A stretch of 64,000 bases of DNA from Buxus sempervirens (Eukaryota > Streptophyta > Magnoliopsida > Buxales > Buxaceae): positions 47,316,602 through 47,380,601 of the forward strand of contig OX387185.1 in assembly GCA_947561395.2 (NCBI GenBank), given 5' to 3'. A program made the translations under genes and the position numbers. The notes beneath the pieces are model-generated. The model worked only from the letters and a program-made list of their open reading frames with translations, was not told where the DNA came from and did no database searches. Of this stretch, positions 1-10,972 are shown piece after piece. The stretch's first letter is position 1, and each line of letters opens with the position of its first letter.

Positions 1-67
1 CCAAGGAATGCAGATATTGAGGGAGAGAGAACATAAAGATGCCTTGCAGAATAAGACTCATGGCTAG
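1..67 (+). CDS. 3' end of a HOTHEAD-like GMC oxidoreductase gene (partial)
   Basis: The first 67 bases encode the last 21 residues and the stop of a GMC oxidoreductase. They align base by base with the end of the intact gene ending at 18041: both read QGMQIL, then a Lys/Arg-Glu-rich stretch, then a final HG and TAG or TAA. The 3' flank matches as well. Whether the gene was intact cannot be judged, because the rest lies outside the window. It is the leftmost visible member of the cluster, and the large Mutator-like element begins 85 bases after its stop. Confidence 0.85.
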   Translation, partial: QGMQILREREHKDALQNKTHG

Positions 68-152
68 CTTTATTGGCTTTAGTTGTTCTTGGATTGTTTC
101 TGCTTCGTGTCCTTCCTCGTAACGCTTTGAAGTTTGAAACACTGGTATACAG
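68..152. other. 3' flank shared with the intact GMC gene
   Basis: This stretch aligns with the sequence just after the stop of the intact gene (18042 onward); both contain GTAACGCTTTGAA. The similarity ends where the Mutator-like element begins. The flank therefore duplicated together with the gene. Confidence 0.7.
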
Positions 153-463
153 CGGATGGGGGACTGTACAGCCCCTATCTACAGCCTTACGTCCAGACAG
201 AATCCTGTCCGCCCACCTGTCCCAAGTCTTTCAGCGTGCGAATTAACGCAAACTCCAGCTACTGTGTTACCGTTCCGTCAGCGGTGAGGAGAGAGTGTTA
301 CCGTTCTGTCAGTCAGAGCATTCAGCAAAAAAGTGGAGGGAAATCAAAATGTTGATTTCCCTCCATCTTCCTTTTCTCTCTACAGACGGAATCGACAGAC
401 GGAATCGGATCCGCCCACCTGTCCCAATCCATCTTCCTTTTCCCTCCATCTTCCTACGAAGAA

Positions 464-531
464 CTCCAGCTGCCGTCTTCCTGCAAGAACACCCCGTCTC
501 CAGCTGCCGTCTTCCTGCAAGAACACCGCGT
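464..531 (+). repeat. 34-bp tandem pair in the left MULE arm
   Basis: Two adjacent near-identical copies begin with CTCCAGCTGCCGTCTTCCTG at 464 and 498. They lie in the part of the left arm that is missing from the right arm. Confidence 0.8.
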
Positions 532-568
532 CCGATATAGGTATGTGATTTGAAACCCTTCCTTCAAC

Positions 569-790
569 CGCGAGAACACCCCGATTTTCAGCCCTAGCCA
601 TTGTCTCTGCGGCAAGAAGACCCTTCGATTTCTCTTCTGCCGCGAGAACACCCCGAATAGCCCTAGCCATTGTCTCTGCGGCAAGAAGACCCTTCAATTT
701 CTCTTCTGCCGCGAGAAGACCCCGAATAGCCCTAGCCATTGTCTCTGCGCAAGAAGACCCTTCGATTTCTCTTCTGCCGCGAGAACACAG
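569..790 (+). repeat. 69-bp tandem repeats, three copies, in the left MULE arm
   Basis: The word CCCTAGCCATTGTCTCTGCG starts at 592, 661 and 730, a constant 69-base period. The copies differ by a few substitutions and one deleted base. The right arm carries only two copies of the unit (about 8820-8955), so copy number differs between the two ends of one element. Confidence 0.85.
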
Positions 791-1927
791 AACCCACGAT
801 GCTACGTATCGACATTGCCGCTTCAACGGTGATCATCTTCAGAAACCCTTCCTTCAACGATCACAGAAGTAAGTCTCTGCTTGGGGGCAAATGCCCTCTC
901 TATTATTTTTTCCCCTTTTTTTTTCCAACAATAGTTCGAATATGAGTAAAACGGAATTTATAGCTCAGTCCGAGCCTTTTTTTGTTTAAATGCTAGGATC
1001 TGTTTAGATATACAATTCTGATTGGGTTTTTAGTTTTCATTGGAGGAAGATCGTCTTCAAAAATCAAATCTTTTGGTTCCCTTTTTTCTATAGCAAAATA
1101 CGACATTTGTGTAAAACTATAGCTCTGATCTGTTCCCCTTTATTCTTTGCTTGGCGAGGGAGGCTTTCTACATAGCTCAGATTCTTTAGCAGCTGAAATC
1201 TGATCACTTTTTTCCTTTTTCTTTTTTGTGGGAAAGATAAAAAAAATTTGTAAACTATCAGTCATAGCTTAGAGCTATTCGGGTTTTCTTCTTCTTGTTT
1301 TAATCTTTAGAATTAGTTTTTTTTTCCCTTTTTGCACTTTTGTTTTTTCTCTCATTTGTAATCTCTACGATATGTTTTTCCACCTTAATATGCTTTGAAT
1401 TCCTTACGGTTTGTTAATGTATTTAAAATTAATATTCTCCTCAAGAACAGATGATTTTGTTTATTTGTTGCATTCTAGGGTTCTTATTTGTGAAGAATAT
1501 ATCTTGTTTTCTCGCCAGCTCGATTCCTTGTGGCTAAGACTGAATTATTGCTTTTTTGAGCTCCTATATTCACTTGCATTTGAACCTTTCAAAGGATTGT
1601 GACTGAATTATTGCTCTTTAGTGGGATTCTCACTTCATATTATCTAGTTTTATTTATTTCTTGAAATAAAGATGCTGAGACCCTTCCAAATGTCATGGAC
1701 CTGTGCAACACCTGTCTTCATTAGGTTTTACATACTCTGTTAGTCCTAGATTTTCTGAATCTTCTTGTTGAAAAAGGTTGGAATTATTCTCAATGAGTTT
1801 TTTTGTATGCATAAGCTAGCCCATAGAACTGTAGATGTTATGTAGAAAAAATGTTTGATAAGTTTACGTTCTTTTCAGAGAGAACGCCTAGGGGAGTAGG
1901 GGTAGTTTGAAGAGGATTTGAGAGGAT

Positions 1928-4575
1928 ATGGATATTGAGAAAGACACAAGTGAAGCGAGCATAGCAAGTGCTGATGTGGTAGTTGTGCCAAATGTTGAGT
2001 TAGAGTATGTCCCAAAAATAGGAGATGAGTTTGACAGTTTGGAGGCAGCTTATGATTTTTACAATGCGTATGCTAGAATGGCGGGATTTAGCATTCGCAA
2101 AAACCAAGTGCGCAAGGACGCAAGTAAGACAATGATAGTTGATCAAATATTATGTTGCTCAATGGAAGGGAAGCGTCGTGAAGTATTAGATGTATCGAAA
2201 GTAAGATCGAAGGCACAAATGAGGTGTGGCTGTAAGGCGTACGTGAGAATTCAGTTAAATAACAGTGGAAAGTATAAGATATGGGCATTGAATGAGAGCC
2301 ATAACCATGAGTTGGTGCCTTCAAGCATGAGTCATCGCTTGAGGTCTCAAAGAAGAATTACCACTGGACAAGCAGCTCAGGCTAATATTGCTGAGCGTGC
2401 TGGATTAACACCGACTGCGGTTATAAATCTTATGAGTACACAAGCTGGAGGAATTGAAAATCTTGGATTTGTGCAGGAAGATTTTAAGTATTACATACGC
2501 ACAAAAAAGAAAGTAGAGATGAAAAAGGGTGATCGTGGTGAACTTGCATCTTATTTTCAGAAAAAGCTTTGTGAGGATCGCTCATTTTTCATGCCATACA
2601 ACTAGATGAAGATAACATGATAACAAACATTTTTTGGGCAGATGGGCAAATGGTTGCAGATTATGAGTATTTCGGTGATGTTGTTAGTTTTGATACTACA
2701 TTCAAAACAAACACTGAAAACCGTCCTCTTGCGTTGTTTGTTGGATTAAATCACCACAGACATGCAGTTGTTTTTGGTGTTGCACTGCTCTATGAAGAGA
2801 GCGCAGATGCTTTTGCTTGGTTATTTGAGACATTTGTGAGTTGCATGCATGACAAAGCACCAAGAACAATCATAACTGATCAGGATCAAGCAATGGCGAA
2901 AGCTATTCAGTTAGTTTTACCTCAAACGGTGCATAAGAATTGCATTTGGCATCTATATCAAAACGCTGCAAAGCATCTAAGTGCAGTGTTTCATCAATGT
3001 AAGGGATTTGCGGAAGGTTTCAAAAACTGTATATATAGATGTGAAAATGATGTTGAGTTTGAAGAAGCGTGGCAATCCTTACTGGAGAAATTTGATCTTG
3101 TTGGAAATGAATGGTTGGAAACCAAGTACAGAGAAAGAGAGAAATGGTCATTGGCATATGGTCGGGATCATTTTTGTGCAGATATGCTTAGCACTCAACT
3201 CTCAGAAAGCATGAATGCATCCATTAAGAATGCATTAAACAGACAGAAGAGTATGGTGCGTCTGTTAGAGCAGATTGACATTGTAGTTGCAAAGCATCGG
3301 TATAATGAGCTTGTATGTGATGGCAACATGATACTAAGGAAGAAAGAACCTTGTATAAACCAACCTCTTCTAAGGCATGCATGTAAAGTATATACTCCAG
3401 CGGTTTATGAAAGGGTCGAAAAAGAAGTAATGGCACTTTTGTCATACAAGATCCGAGGCTTTGAAAAATTTGAAAGTAATGAGATTTTCAAGATTGCAAA
3501 TACATCTGTAAACATCAATCAGGAGCACACTGTTATTTATAATTGTGAAAATCACAATATTGAGTGCAGTTGTAAGAAGTTTCTATTTGGAGGCGTTCTT
3601 TGTAGGCATGTATTCTTGGTTTTCTATCACAAGGAAATTCACAAGATCCCAGAAAAATATATTCTAAAAAGGTGGAGGAAGGATGCTAAGAATGGATGGC
3701 AAGGTTTCAAATACCCGCACGCATCAAGTACAAGCAATGACGTAACCAAAGTGTCAAAGCGGTACAATCATGTTTGTTCAACTCTTGTTCAAATTGGAGG
3801 AAGAGCAGCAGCATCTGAAAAGGCCATGGCTTTTGTGATGGAAATGGCAAAAAAGATGCAGGAAGGGGTAGAAAATATTTTGGATGGAACTATCTTTAAA
3901 GAGCTTCCAAAGGATTTTGAGGCTTCTTGTAGTAATGACCCTATGTGTGAAGGACTTCCAAAGGATATTGATGTTGATGATGAAGGAGAACACCACATTG
4001 ACACTTCATTTGATGCTCCTTTTCATGTTGATGCAAATGAGATTGGAGGTTGTGCAACAGCGTGTACATATGAATCTCATTCTAATTATGTGGAAGAGAG
4101 TCTTACTGTGTTGAGTACCAACAAAGAAGTTGTTGTGTCTCAAAAGTTGCTAGAAAAATCAAAAGGGGTTAAGGTTAAAGAAAAATCGAAGCGGGCTGGT
4201 ATGAGTGTCCATAAACGGGTGGATGCTTTAACTCAAGCAACTCGGAAAAAACGACGCAAACCATCCACTACCGAAGGGGCCAATAATGGGAGCATGGAGT
4301 CACTTAGTCAAAAATCAGCCCATACTATTCCTCCATTAGCCAATGTCAATCATATCTACCATTTTCAGCCGGGTCAAATGGTATGTATATAAATTTTCTT
4401 TTAATCTTTTCTATTCATTATATCTCCAAAGACATACAAAATTGACCGATATGGTATTGAAATTTTCTTTTAGGTCCCTACTCAAAGTATGTTGCAAACG
4501 CTTCAGGCAGTTGAGATGTTGAATCCTCATAATTCATCTTCTCCCAGGAGTGGTTTGCCAAGAGACAACAATTGA
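1928..4575 (+). pseudogene. FAR1/MULE-type transposase gene, two exons, one frameshift
   Basis: The product is a MuDR-type transposase. The first part (1928-2605, 225 codons) has a FAR1-type zinc-binding DNA-binding domain, seen in the YNAYARMAGFSIRKNQ region followed by spaced Cys and His. The second part (from about 2590 in the shifted frame, ORF 2617-4392) has the MULE transposase domain, with acidic residues in VVSFDTTFKT, IITDQDQAM and LSESMNAS that fit a DDE triad, then a SWIM zinc finger (CSCKKF...CRH). One missing base in the T run at 2585-2589 ends the first frame at 2605. Read through in the other frame, the protein continues through the family's QLDED...FWAD junction. An intron (4381-4473, GT-AG) is followed by a last exon, 4474-4575. 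The broken frame is why this is called a pseudogene; a sequencing error in the T run is possible. Confidence 0.88.
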
Positions 4576-7391
4576 GTCTCTCATCATGTGTTTTTTGAAC
4601 AAAAAAAGGTATTGTGGTGGATGTATTTAGCTTTTACTATTATGCTCTTGCATTGGATGTCTTCAAATTTTACCCATATATTACTTGTTTAGAAATGAAA
4701 AATGAAAAATGATTTGAAGTTGAATAAAAATGGATTTGTGATTCTCACCCTATCTAGTTGTCATGATGTGTATTTTTGTTTTATTTGTCATGGCCTTTCC
4801 AAGATTGCATATCATCTATTCTTTCATTTATTTTTTTGTGGCATATATTACTTGTTTAGAAACTAGACCACGCAAAAACGAGTGGCATTCCTTTTAGACC
4901 CAAATGTAAGGCCTCAAACAGACAATGCAGAAAGTCATCAAAGAGCATAAAGACTAGTATATTATTCTCTCTTTTAAGGCCTCTTTTATTTCTTTTTGCT
5001 TCTGGTCTTGTTTGCTCCAGTCAGCCAATTAATGTTGATATATTTTGGGTTTTGTATATTATTCTCTCTAAATGAAGGAATTATCTTTTCATTATTTTAA
5101 CAAAAATATTTCTGTATTTGAGTTTTGGTGATGAGCAGATATTTAACATTGCATCACATTTTTAACTCAGATTTTGGATGTTAAACCTGGATGGATCAGA
5201 ATTGTTTGCTATGATTTTAACAAATTATGTCTTCTTATTTATTGCATTTCTTAATGATGAGACCTTGTTGTGGTTGCTATCAGTTGATAATACGGAATGC
5301 TAGTAGTTTCTCATAGTTTCTTGTTTGGTCTGCACAGATTGTTTAAATCATTGAACTCTGTTTATAACAAGGCAAGGACTCAGTACCTGAACAAGCAAAG
5401 GGCATTATCTGAGGTAGGTTTCTGGGCAGAGTGCTTTCATAATTTAGAAATCCTCCCTGATCAATCTCTCTTCATTGAGATGTGCATAACGGTTATCTTC
5501 ACATTGCCTCATTTATTCCAAAAGAGTCTCCTGCATGTCACTAGATATATTCTTTTAAGTTTTTGAATATTTATAGAGGGTTATAGGATACTTTTCAGAA
5601 TAAAAGAAGCTCTAAGATTGCAGCTGTAGAAATTTTGCTTTGAGGGTATGATTACCTTCTCTCCTAGTGGTGAGGGCATAACATATATGTATGTGTGCTT
5701 CCTTAGATTCATCTCTCAATTTAGACAAGTAATGTAGATAAAGACTACAGTCGTCTAAGTCGAAAGTATTAGTGCTTACAAGTGCCTGCTGGTAATTGCT
5801 GTTATGCTTATATAGGTAGCATTAAGAATATTAAACTCCTGATAGATAATTGAATTTGCAAAATAAATAAAGCTAGTATTTGTTTGGTTCTGTCTTGCCT
5901 TAACAGAAAATGTTTGGAACATTGGCAACTTTTTCATCAATTGTACTCTTTGTGAGTTTTTACTTGCTTCAGCAACTGTTTTAGTCATATACAAGTTGGC
6001 TGTCCATTAATAAATTGTTACCAAGGTAAAAAACCAATACTACTAAGTAAAACATTGAGGTACCATTGTGGTTTAGTATATCCACTATCTAATAGTTACT
6101 TTATTATAAATTCTGTCTGCCATTTTTTATCTGTTATTAGAGGTTGACATGAATTTTTTTTTTTAAATCAGTTATTAAAGGTTGCAGTATAGAACTTGTG
6201 TTTTTTTACATTTCAATAAATCAAAGTTGACAGGGATATGCTTTCCGTCCTTCCATAGGCTGAACTATTGAGGGCAAAAGCAGGTGAACCTTCAGAGATA
6301 CCAAGACAAGGAATGGAAGAGGACACGGCATCTACTACCAATGAATTCTTATATTTGAGACATTTTTGCATTTTGCCCTTTTTTTCTGACAAGCCTTCAT
6401 GTGTAGATGTGCATTTGACGTCTGGGAAGGATTTTCATTAACTTGTGATATCATTATCATAATCCCCATTCGACAGACTTTTCACTATAGAAAACTCATG
6501 ATTCCAGCTAGTGCAAAAATGAAGTATTTGGTATGATATACTTCCCCTCAAATTCCAAGAATTGATAGCTGTGTTTATGTCATCAAACAATCGAGGATTA
6601 GAAAATCCAAAAACATTAAAATATTAGTGAAAATATGGGTGGGTGGAGATCAATGAATACAAGCTAAGACTAACTGAATATAAGGGTATAAGGGTATGTA
6701 CATCTCGCCTAGCCATATGGCTTACAAAAAATTACCACATGCACTAGGCCATGTCCATAGCAGACTAAACAAAAGCAACAAAATAGAGCCCAATATGATC
6801 ACTATTACACTCTGGGCAACTCTACACAACCAAACATATCTTGCGATGGCAACTTGAACATGTAGAACAGCTAAGATGAACCCTTATCTTATAAATGAAT
6901 GGTTTAATTGTTTAAATTCCAGTTAGCGTAAGTTTCTCGGTTCATTGGGGTATCCTTGACTAATAGGTTTAAATGAACAAACCTGAATGCTACCTCCATA
7001 GCTATACTTCTACTAATATCCTTTACGGAAGTTGCTTTATGCGTCGGTTCCTGAATATTTGCAGATAAAGACACAAGTGCCTGTGAATTATTCCCCACAG
7101 TTGATCAGAGAATATTTATCTCTTGGAATCGGCAAAATTTTGCTAGAATTCAAAACTCAACTTCTGGGAGGATGAATGGAATCGAGAAGGAAGTTAAAGG
7201 TGCAGACTTCCAGCAATTTACAGAATCAGCAGATTTAAGGAAGCAAGAATTAGTTATATCACTACCAAATCGTATATCAAGAACCATTCATTCCCCACAC
7301 AAAATTTAGCTAATTACAACTAGTTGAGAAGAAAGGAATTTAGACGCTAAGGCTTCACAATGAAAAAAGTCACTAATATTCAATTTTAAAA
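4576..7391. other. MULE interior between its two genes
   Basis: This AT-rich interior separates the transposase and GRF genes, which converge on it. Apart from two possible exons (5338-6441), nothing recognisable was found. No further inverted repeats or nested elements stand out. Confidence 0.5.
5338..6441 (+). other. Two possible exons of an unrecognised gene inside the MULE
   Basis: A stretch after a CAG acceptor (5338-5413) encodes a basic, helical-looking segment including NKARTQYLNKQRALSE and ends at GAG|GT. A second stretch after TAG (6259-6441) continues in the same phase with AELLRAKAGEPSEIPRQG and runs to a TAA. Both have clean splice borders and a join that preserves frame, which suggests real exons, perhaps captured host sequence. 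No family was recognised and upstream exons were not identified, so chance remains possible. Confidence 0.4.
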
Positions 7392-7891
7392 TTACATAAC
7401 TTTAAAAATAACTAAAAGTATAATTACAACAACAGCTACTCGTAAAAATACTTTTAAGTCATTGATTTGTAGGTCGTGACGTAAAACTCGTGCTTCCAAG
7501 GATTGAAGCTCGTGCACTTGTTCATTAATCCCAATCAATTGTGAACTAATTTCTTGAATTGATGTACCAGTTATGTTGTTGTTGTTTGACCCACTCTCAG
7601 CCGTGGATGCAATAGGATGACACCATTGAAAAAAGTCACATGGTGGTAATGAAGTTGAAGTCTGCAATTCAACATTTAATTAGCATGTAATTATATATAG
7701 AAATAAATAATTAAAATTCCATTCAACATAAAAAGTGCAATACTGACCACGGCTTTCCTTGCACATGTATAAAATAGCCGATTCGGATGATTAGATGTCT
7801 CAGAAACTCTTATAATACAGTTCCGTCCACATCGGCATTTTACGTTGATATATTTTAGCTCATTATCCCAGTTGGCACTTGAAGAAGACAT
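7392..7891 (-). CDS. GRF-type zinc-finger protein with C-terminal membrane helix (MULE-borne)
   Basis: Two exons (7891-7748 and 7661-7392 on the minus strand) join in frame to give about 137 residues. Residues from about 17 to 65 form a GRF zinc finger: CRCGRNC, then SNHPNRLFYTCAR, then CDFFQWC after the splice. In other proteins GRF fingers bind single-stranded nucleic acid. After a low-complexity Asn/Ser stretch comes a short coiled-coil-like region (about residues 85-115) and then a hydrophobic helix, VAVVVIILLVIF, next to the C terminus, as in tail-anchored proteins. The donor (GTG|GTCAGT) is not canonical-strong; one or two codons at the junction are uncertain. The gene lies entirely inside the MULE, convergent with the transposase. 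Small GRF plus membrane-helix proteins of this type are common in plant genomes; their role is unknown to me. Expression is unproven. Confidence 0.7.
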
Positions 7892-8047
7892 ATCTAAAGT
7901 TAAAAAAAAAACATGGAAATAATCAACAAAAAAGGTAATAAACCAATATTCATGTAAAAATTGGCTTCTCTTCATTTTTTAGCATAAAGCAATTGATTTC
8001 TCTTCCTAGTATGTTTCTAATCCATTCTTTCTGGATTTCATAGAAAA

Positions 8048-9208
8048 TCAGTCTTAGCCACAAGGAATCGAGCTGGCGAGAAAACAAGATATATTCTTCA
8101 CAAATAAGAACCCTAGAATGCAACAAATAAACAAAATCATCTGTTCTTGAGGAGAATATTAATTTTAAATACATTAACAAACCGTAAGGAATTCAAAGCA
8201 TATTAAGGTGGAAAAACATATCGTAGAGATTACAAATGAGAGAAAAAACAAAAGTGCAAAAAGGGAAAAAAAAAACTAATTCTAAAGATTAAAACAAGAA
8301 GAAGAAAACCCGAATAGCTCTAAGCTATGACTGATAGTTTACAAATTTTTTTATCTTTCCCACAAAAAAGAAAAAGGAAAAAAGTGATCAGATTTCAGCT
8401 GCTAAAGAATCTGAGCTATGTAGAAAGCCTCCCTCGCCAAGCAAAGAATAAAGGGGAACAGATCAGAGCTATAGTTTTACACAAATGTCGTATTTTGCTA
8501 TAGAAAAAAGGGAACCAAAAGATTTGATTTTTGAAGACGATCTTCCTCCAATGAAAACTAAAAACCCAATCAGAATTGTATATCTAAACAGATCCTAGCA
8601 TTTAAACAAAAAAAGGCTCGGACTGAGCTATAAATTCCGTTTTACTCATATTCGAACTATTGTTGGAAAAAAAAAAGGGGAAAAAATAATAGAGAGGGCA
8701 TTTGCCCCCAAGCAGAGACTTACTTCTGTGATCGTTGAAGGAAGGGTTTCTGAAGATGATCACCGTTGAAGCGGCAATGTCGATACGTAGCGTCGTGGGT
8801 TCTGTGTTCTCTCGGCAGAAGAGAAATCGAAGGGTCTTCTTGCGCAGAGACAATGGCTAGGGCTATTCGGGGTCTTCTCGCGGCAGAAGAGAAATCGAAG
8901 GGTCTTCTTGCCGCAGAGACAATGGCTAGGGCTGAAAATCGGGGTGTTCTCGCGGCAGAAGAGAAATCGAAGAGGAAGAAAGAAAAGTCTCATTTTGTCA
9001 GCCAGAGTACGAATGTGCAGGAACATTTCAAATATTGAAATTTCAAAAGCATGAATTCAAAATTTGAAAATGGACGGAAGCTTAACGCCCCCGTCCGTTA
9101 AACGTCGTTCAAAGTGTTTAAACAGGCTGAAAGACTTGGGACAGGTGGGCGGACAGGATTCTGTCTGGACGTAAGGCTGTAGATAGGGGCTGTACAGTCC
9201 CCCATCCG
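8048..9208 (-). repeat. Right terminal inverted repeat of the MULE
   Basis: This arm is 1,161 bases. Bases 9126-9208 are the exact reverse complement of 153-235. Bases 8048-8954 mirror 569-1543, less one 69-bp repeat unit. Bases 8955-9125 have no counterpart in the left arm. Confidence 0.85.
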
Positions 9209-9754
9209 GAAGACGATGCGGTGGCCTCCGATAACACGAGCCAGATTGTTGGAAAAAATTATTTTCAGGGGCGTGGTGATATTGATCCAAACTTGCAGGA
9301 ATTCAACGGCGGCATACAGTCAACGGTCTACCTGCTTTATCCCAGTTTTCAGCGACCGTGAGATGATGCCATAGTGACCCTTACTGGTGCTATTCATGCA
9401 GCGACCGTGAGATGATGCCATATATAGCATTTCATGGCTGGGCTTTTCCATCAAAAAGTAGTTGCCTTTGTTTGAAGAGAGAAAAAGACCCGGCCATTAC
9501 ATGTTACATATGTCAACATCTTAAGGAAGCAGCCGGGAAACAAAGGCAGTAGACGATTTCATCCCCACCCCACGTAAGATTTATTTATTATTATTTTTTT
9601 TTGGTAATACCCATCCCACCCCACGTAAGATGCCATGGTAAATTCTTTAGCAAGGTTAGGGCTATAACTAGGTTATGGTGATGGACTAACGGGGATGAAA
9701 TCTTATGCGATGTTATATTTCATTGATTATTGCTATTAGAATGGGATGCCAGTT
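9209..9754. other. Duplicated GMC-gene 3' flank with MITE end
   Basis: From about 9240 the sequence aligns with 19560-19800, downstream of the intact GMC gene; shared words include GCGTG.TGATATTGATC, AAATTCTTT.GCA.GGTTA and GGGGATGAAATCTTAT. This shows that gene and flank were copied as one block. No genes were found. GGGGATGAAATCTTATGCG (from about 9690) matches the end of a MITE family also seen near 19755, 26693 and 42730. Confidence 0.65.
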
Positions 9755-10305
9755 TAGGGCTGGCAATGGGTCGGATATATATCCGAATCCGACCCGAATC
9801 CGATCCTAAAATCCCGAATCCGATCCGAAAATATAGATCCGTGGTTCGAATACGGATATCGGATTTCGGATCCGACCGAATTCGGATCCGAATCCGAATC
9901 TGTCCATATCCGATCCGAAAAAGATCCGAATCGAAATCAACATATACTTTTCATTACATCATTGGTAAACTTTGTATAAACCATGGTTGAACTATCCTTA
10001 TTCATATCTTGCTTTAATATTTATATGGCTCATTAGTTTTGATAATTAAAATTTGCTTTAATAATTAAACTTGACTTTTGAATTTTAAGTTCAAATCGGA
10101 TCTAATTCGGATCGAATTCGGATTTTAGTTATTTATTCGGTCGAATTTCGAATTCGGATACAGTATATAAATTCGGTTTCGAATTCGGATTCACATATAA
10201 AAGATCCGTCGGATTTCGGATCGAATTCGGATATCGGATTTTTATTTTCGGTTCGGATTCGGATCATGACAGATCCGTACCGTATTCGACCCGTTGCCAG
10301 CCCTA
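9755..10305. mobile_element. hAT-type MITE, 551 bp, with perfect 8-bp target duplication
   Basis: The element starts TAGGGCTGGCAATGGGTCGG and ends CGACCCGTTGCCAGCCCTA, which are imperfect inverted copies. The 8-bp direct repeat TGCCAGTT flanks it exactly (9747-9754 and 10306-10313), which fits the hAT superfamily. The interior is full of short self-similar words such as TCCGAATC and GGATTTCGGAT and has no coding capacity. A related element lies at 32114-32837. Confidence 0.93.
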
Positions 10306-10571
10306 TGCCAGTTCACATCCGGTAAAGCCTCTATCTAACGAAATCAGATCATTTACAGTTGAACCAATAAAACAGGTTTAAGCGTAGCCAACACTTGCTA
10401 CAAGAGTCCTGAAAAAGTGAAGAAACACTTTTTCATTTTTTTTTAATAGAGGAGAGAGAAATTTTCAAGGGTTGGCTACATTAGAACCCTTTTAAGCATT
10501 CAACCGTAGATGATCTCATTCCCTATCTATATAATCTTTTTGAAGCTATTCATAGGATTTTTTAAAAAATT

Positions 10572-10972
10572 GGGTAAATTACACTTACCTCCCTTGAGGT
10601 ATGACATAATTACACTTACCTCCCTTGGGGTTTCTGATATAACACTGTCACCCCTTGACGTTTATGTGTGAGTCACACTAACACCCCTCATTACATTTTC
10701 CATATTAAAAAATAAATAACTTTTGAATGTATGACTAAAAATTAATTTTCTAAATTAATTTTTAGTCATACATTCACAAGTTATTTATTTTTTAAAATTA
10801 ATTTTTAGTCATACATTCAAAAGTTATTTATTTTTTAATACGGAAAATGTAGTGAGGGGGTGTTAGTGTGACTCACACATAAACGTCAAGGGGTGACAGT
10901 ATTATATCAGAAACCCCAAGGGAGATAAGTGTAATTATGTCATACCTCAAGGGAGGTAAGTGTAATTTGCCC
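10572..10972. mobile_element. Foldback (snap-back) MITE, about 400 bp
   Basis: The left half starts GGGTAAATTACACTTACCTC and the right half ends with its near-perfect inverse. The arms pair over most of the length, about 170 bases each, so the element folds into one long hairpin. Near the centre AAAATTAATTTTTAGTCATA occurs repeatedly in both orientations. The flanks are A/T-rich, so a target duplication cannot be defined. Confidence 0.85.

Larger units (their letters stand above)
153..1543 (+). repeat. Left terminal inverted repeat of the MULE (mosaic)
   Basis: This arm is 1,391 bases long. Bases 153-235 pair perfectly with 9126-9208 and bases 569-1543 pair with 8048-8954. The segment 236-568 has no partner in the right arm, so the arm is a mosaic. 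It includes a 34-bp tandem pair (464-531) and 69-bp tandem repeats. The likely transposase promoter lies between about 800 and 1927, partly inside this arm. Confidence 0.85.
153..9208 (+). mobile_element. Mutator-like DNA transposon (MULE), 9.06 kb, nearly autonomous
   Basis: The two ends are inverted copies of each other: the outer 83 bases (153-235 and 9126-9208) are identical, and inner arms (569-1543 and 8048-8954) match at near identity. Inside are a FAR1/MULE transposase gene on the plus strand and a GRF zinc-finger gene on the minus strand, with about 2.8 kb between them that includes possible exons of an unrecognised gene. The family usually leaves a 9-bp target duplication. None is visible here: the flanks read ggtatacag on the left and gaagacgat on the right. 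Identical outer ends suggest recent movement, while the transposase frameshift suggests this copy cannot move by itself. It is inserted just after a GMC oxidoreductase stop codon. Confidence 0.88.

Noticed and set aside
380-826. 148-codon open frame on the minus strand with repeated Ala/Glu-rich units
   Set aside because: It is the translation of the 69-bp tandem repeats in the MULE arm, and the same units occur in the other arm. No protein family fits.
1411-1602. Open frame MLMYLKLIFSS... repeated on the minus strand at 7950-8180
   Set aside because: Both are the same inverted-repeat DNA read in mirror positions, with no conserved domain.
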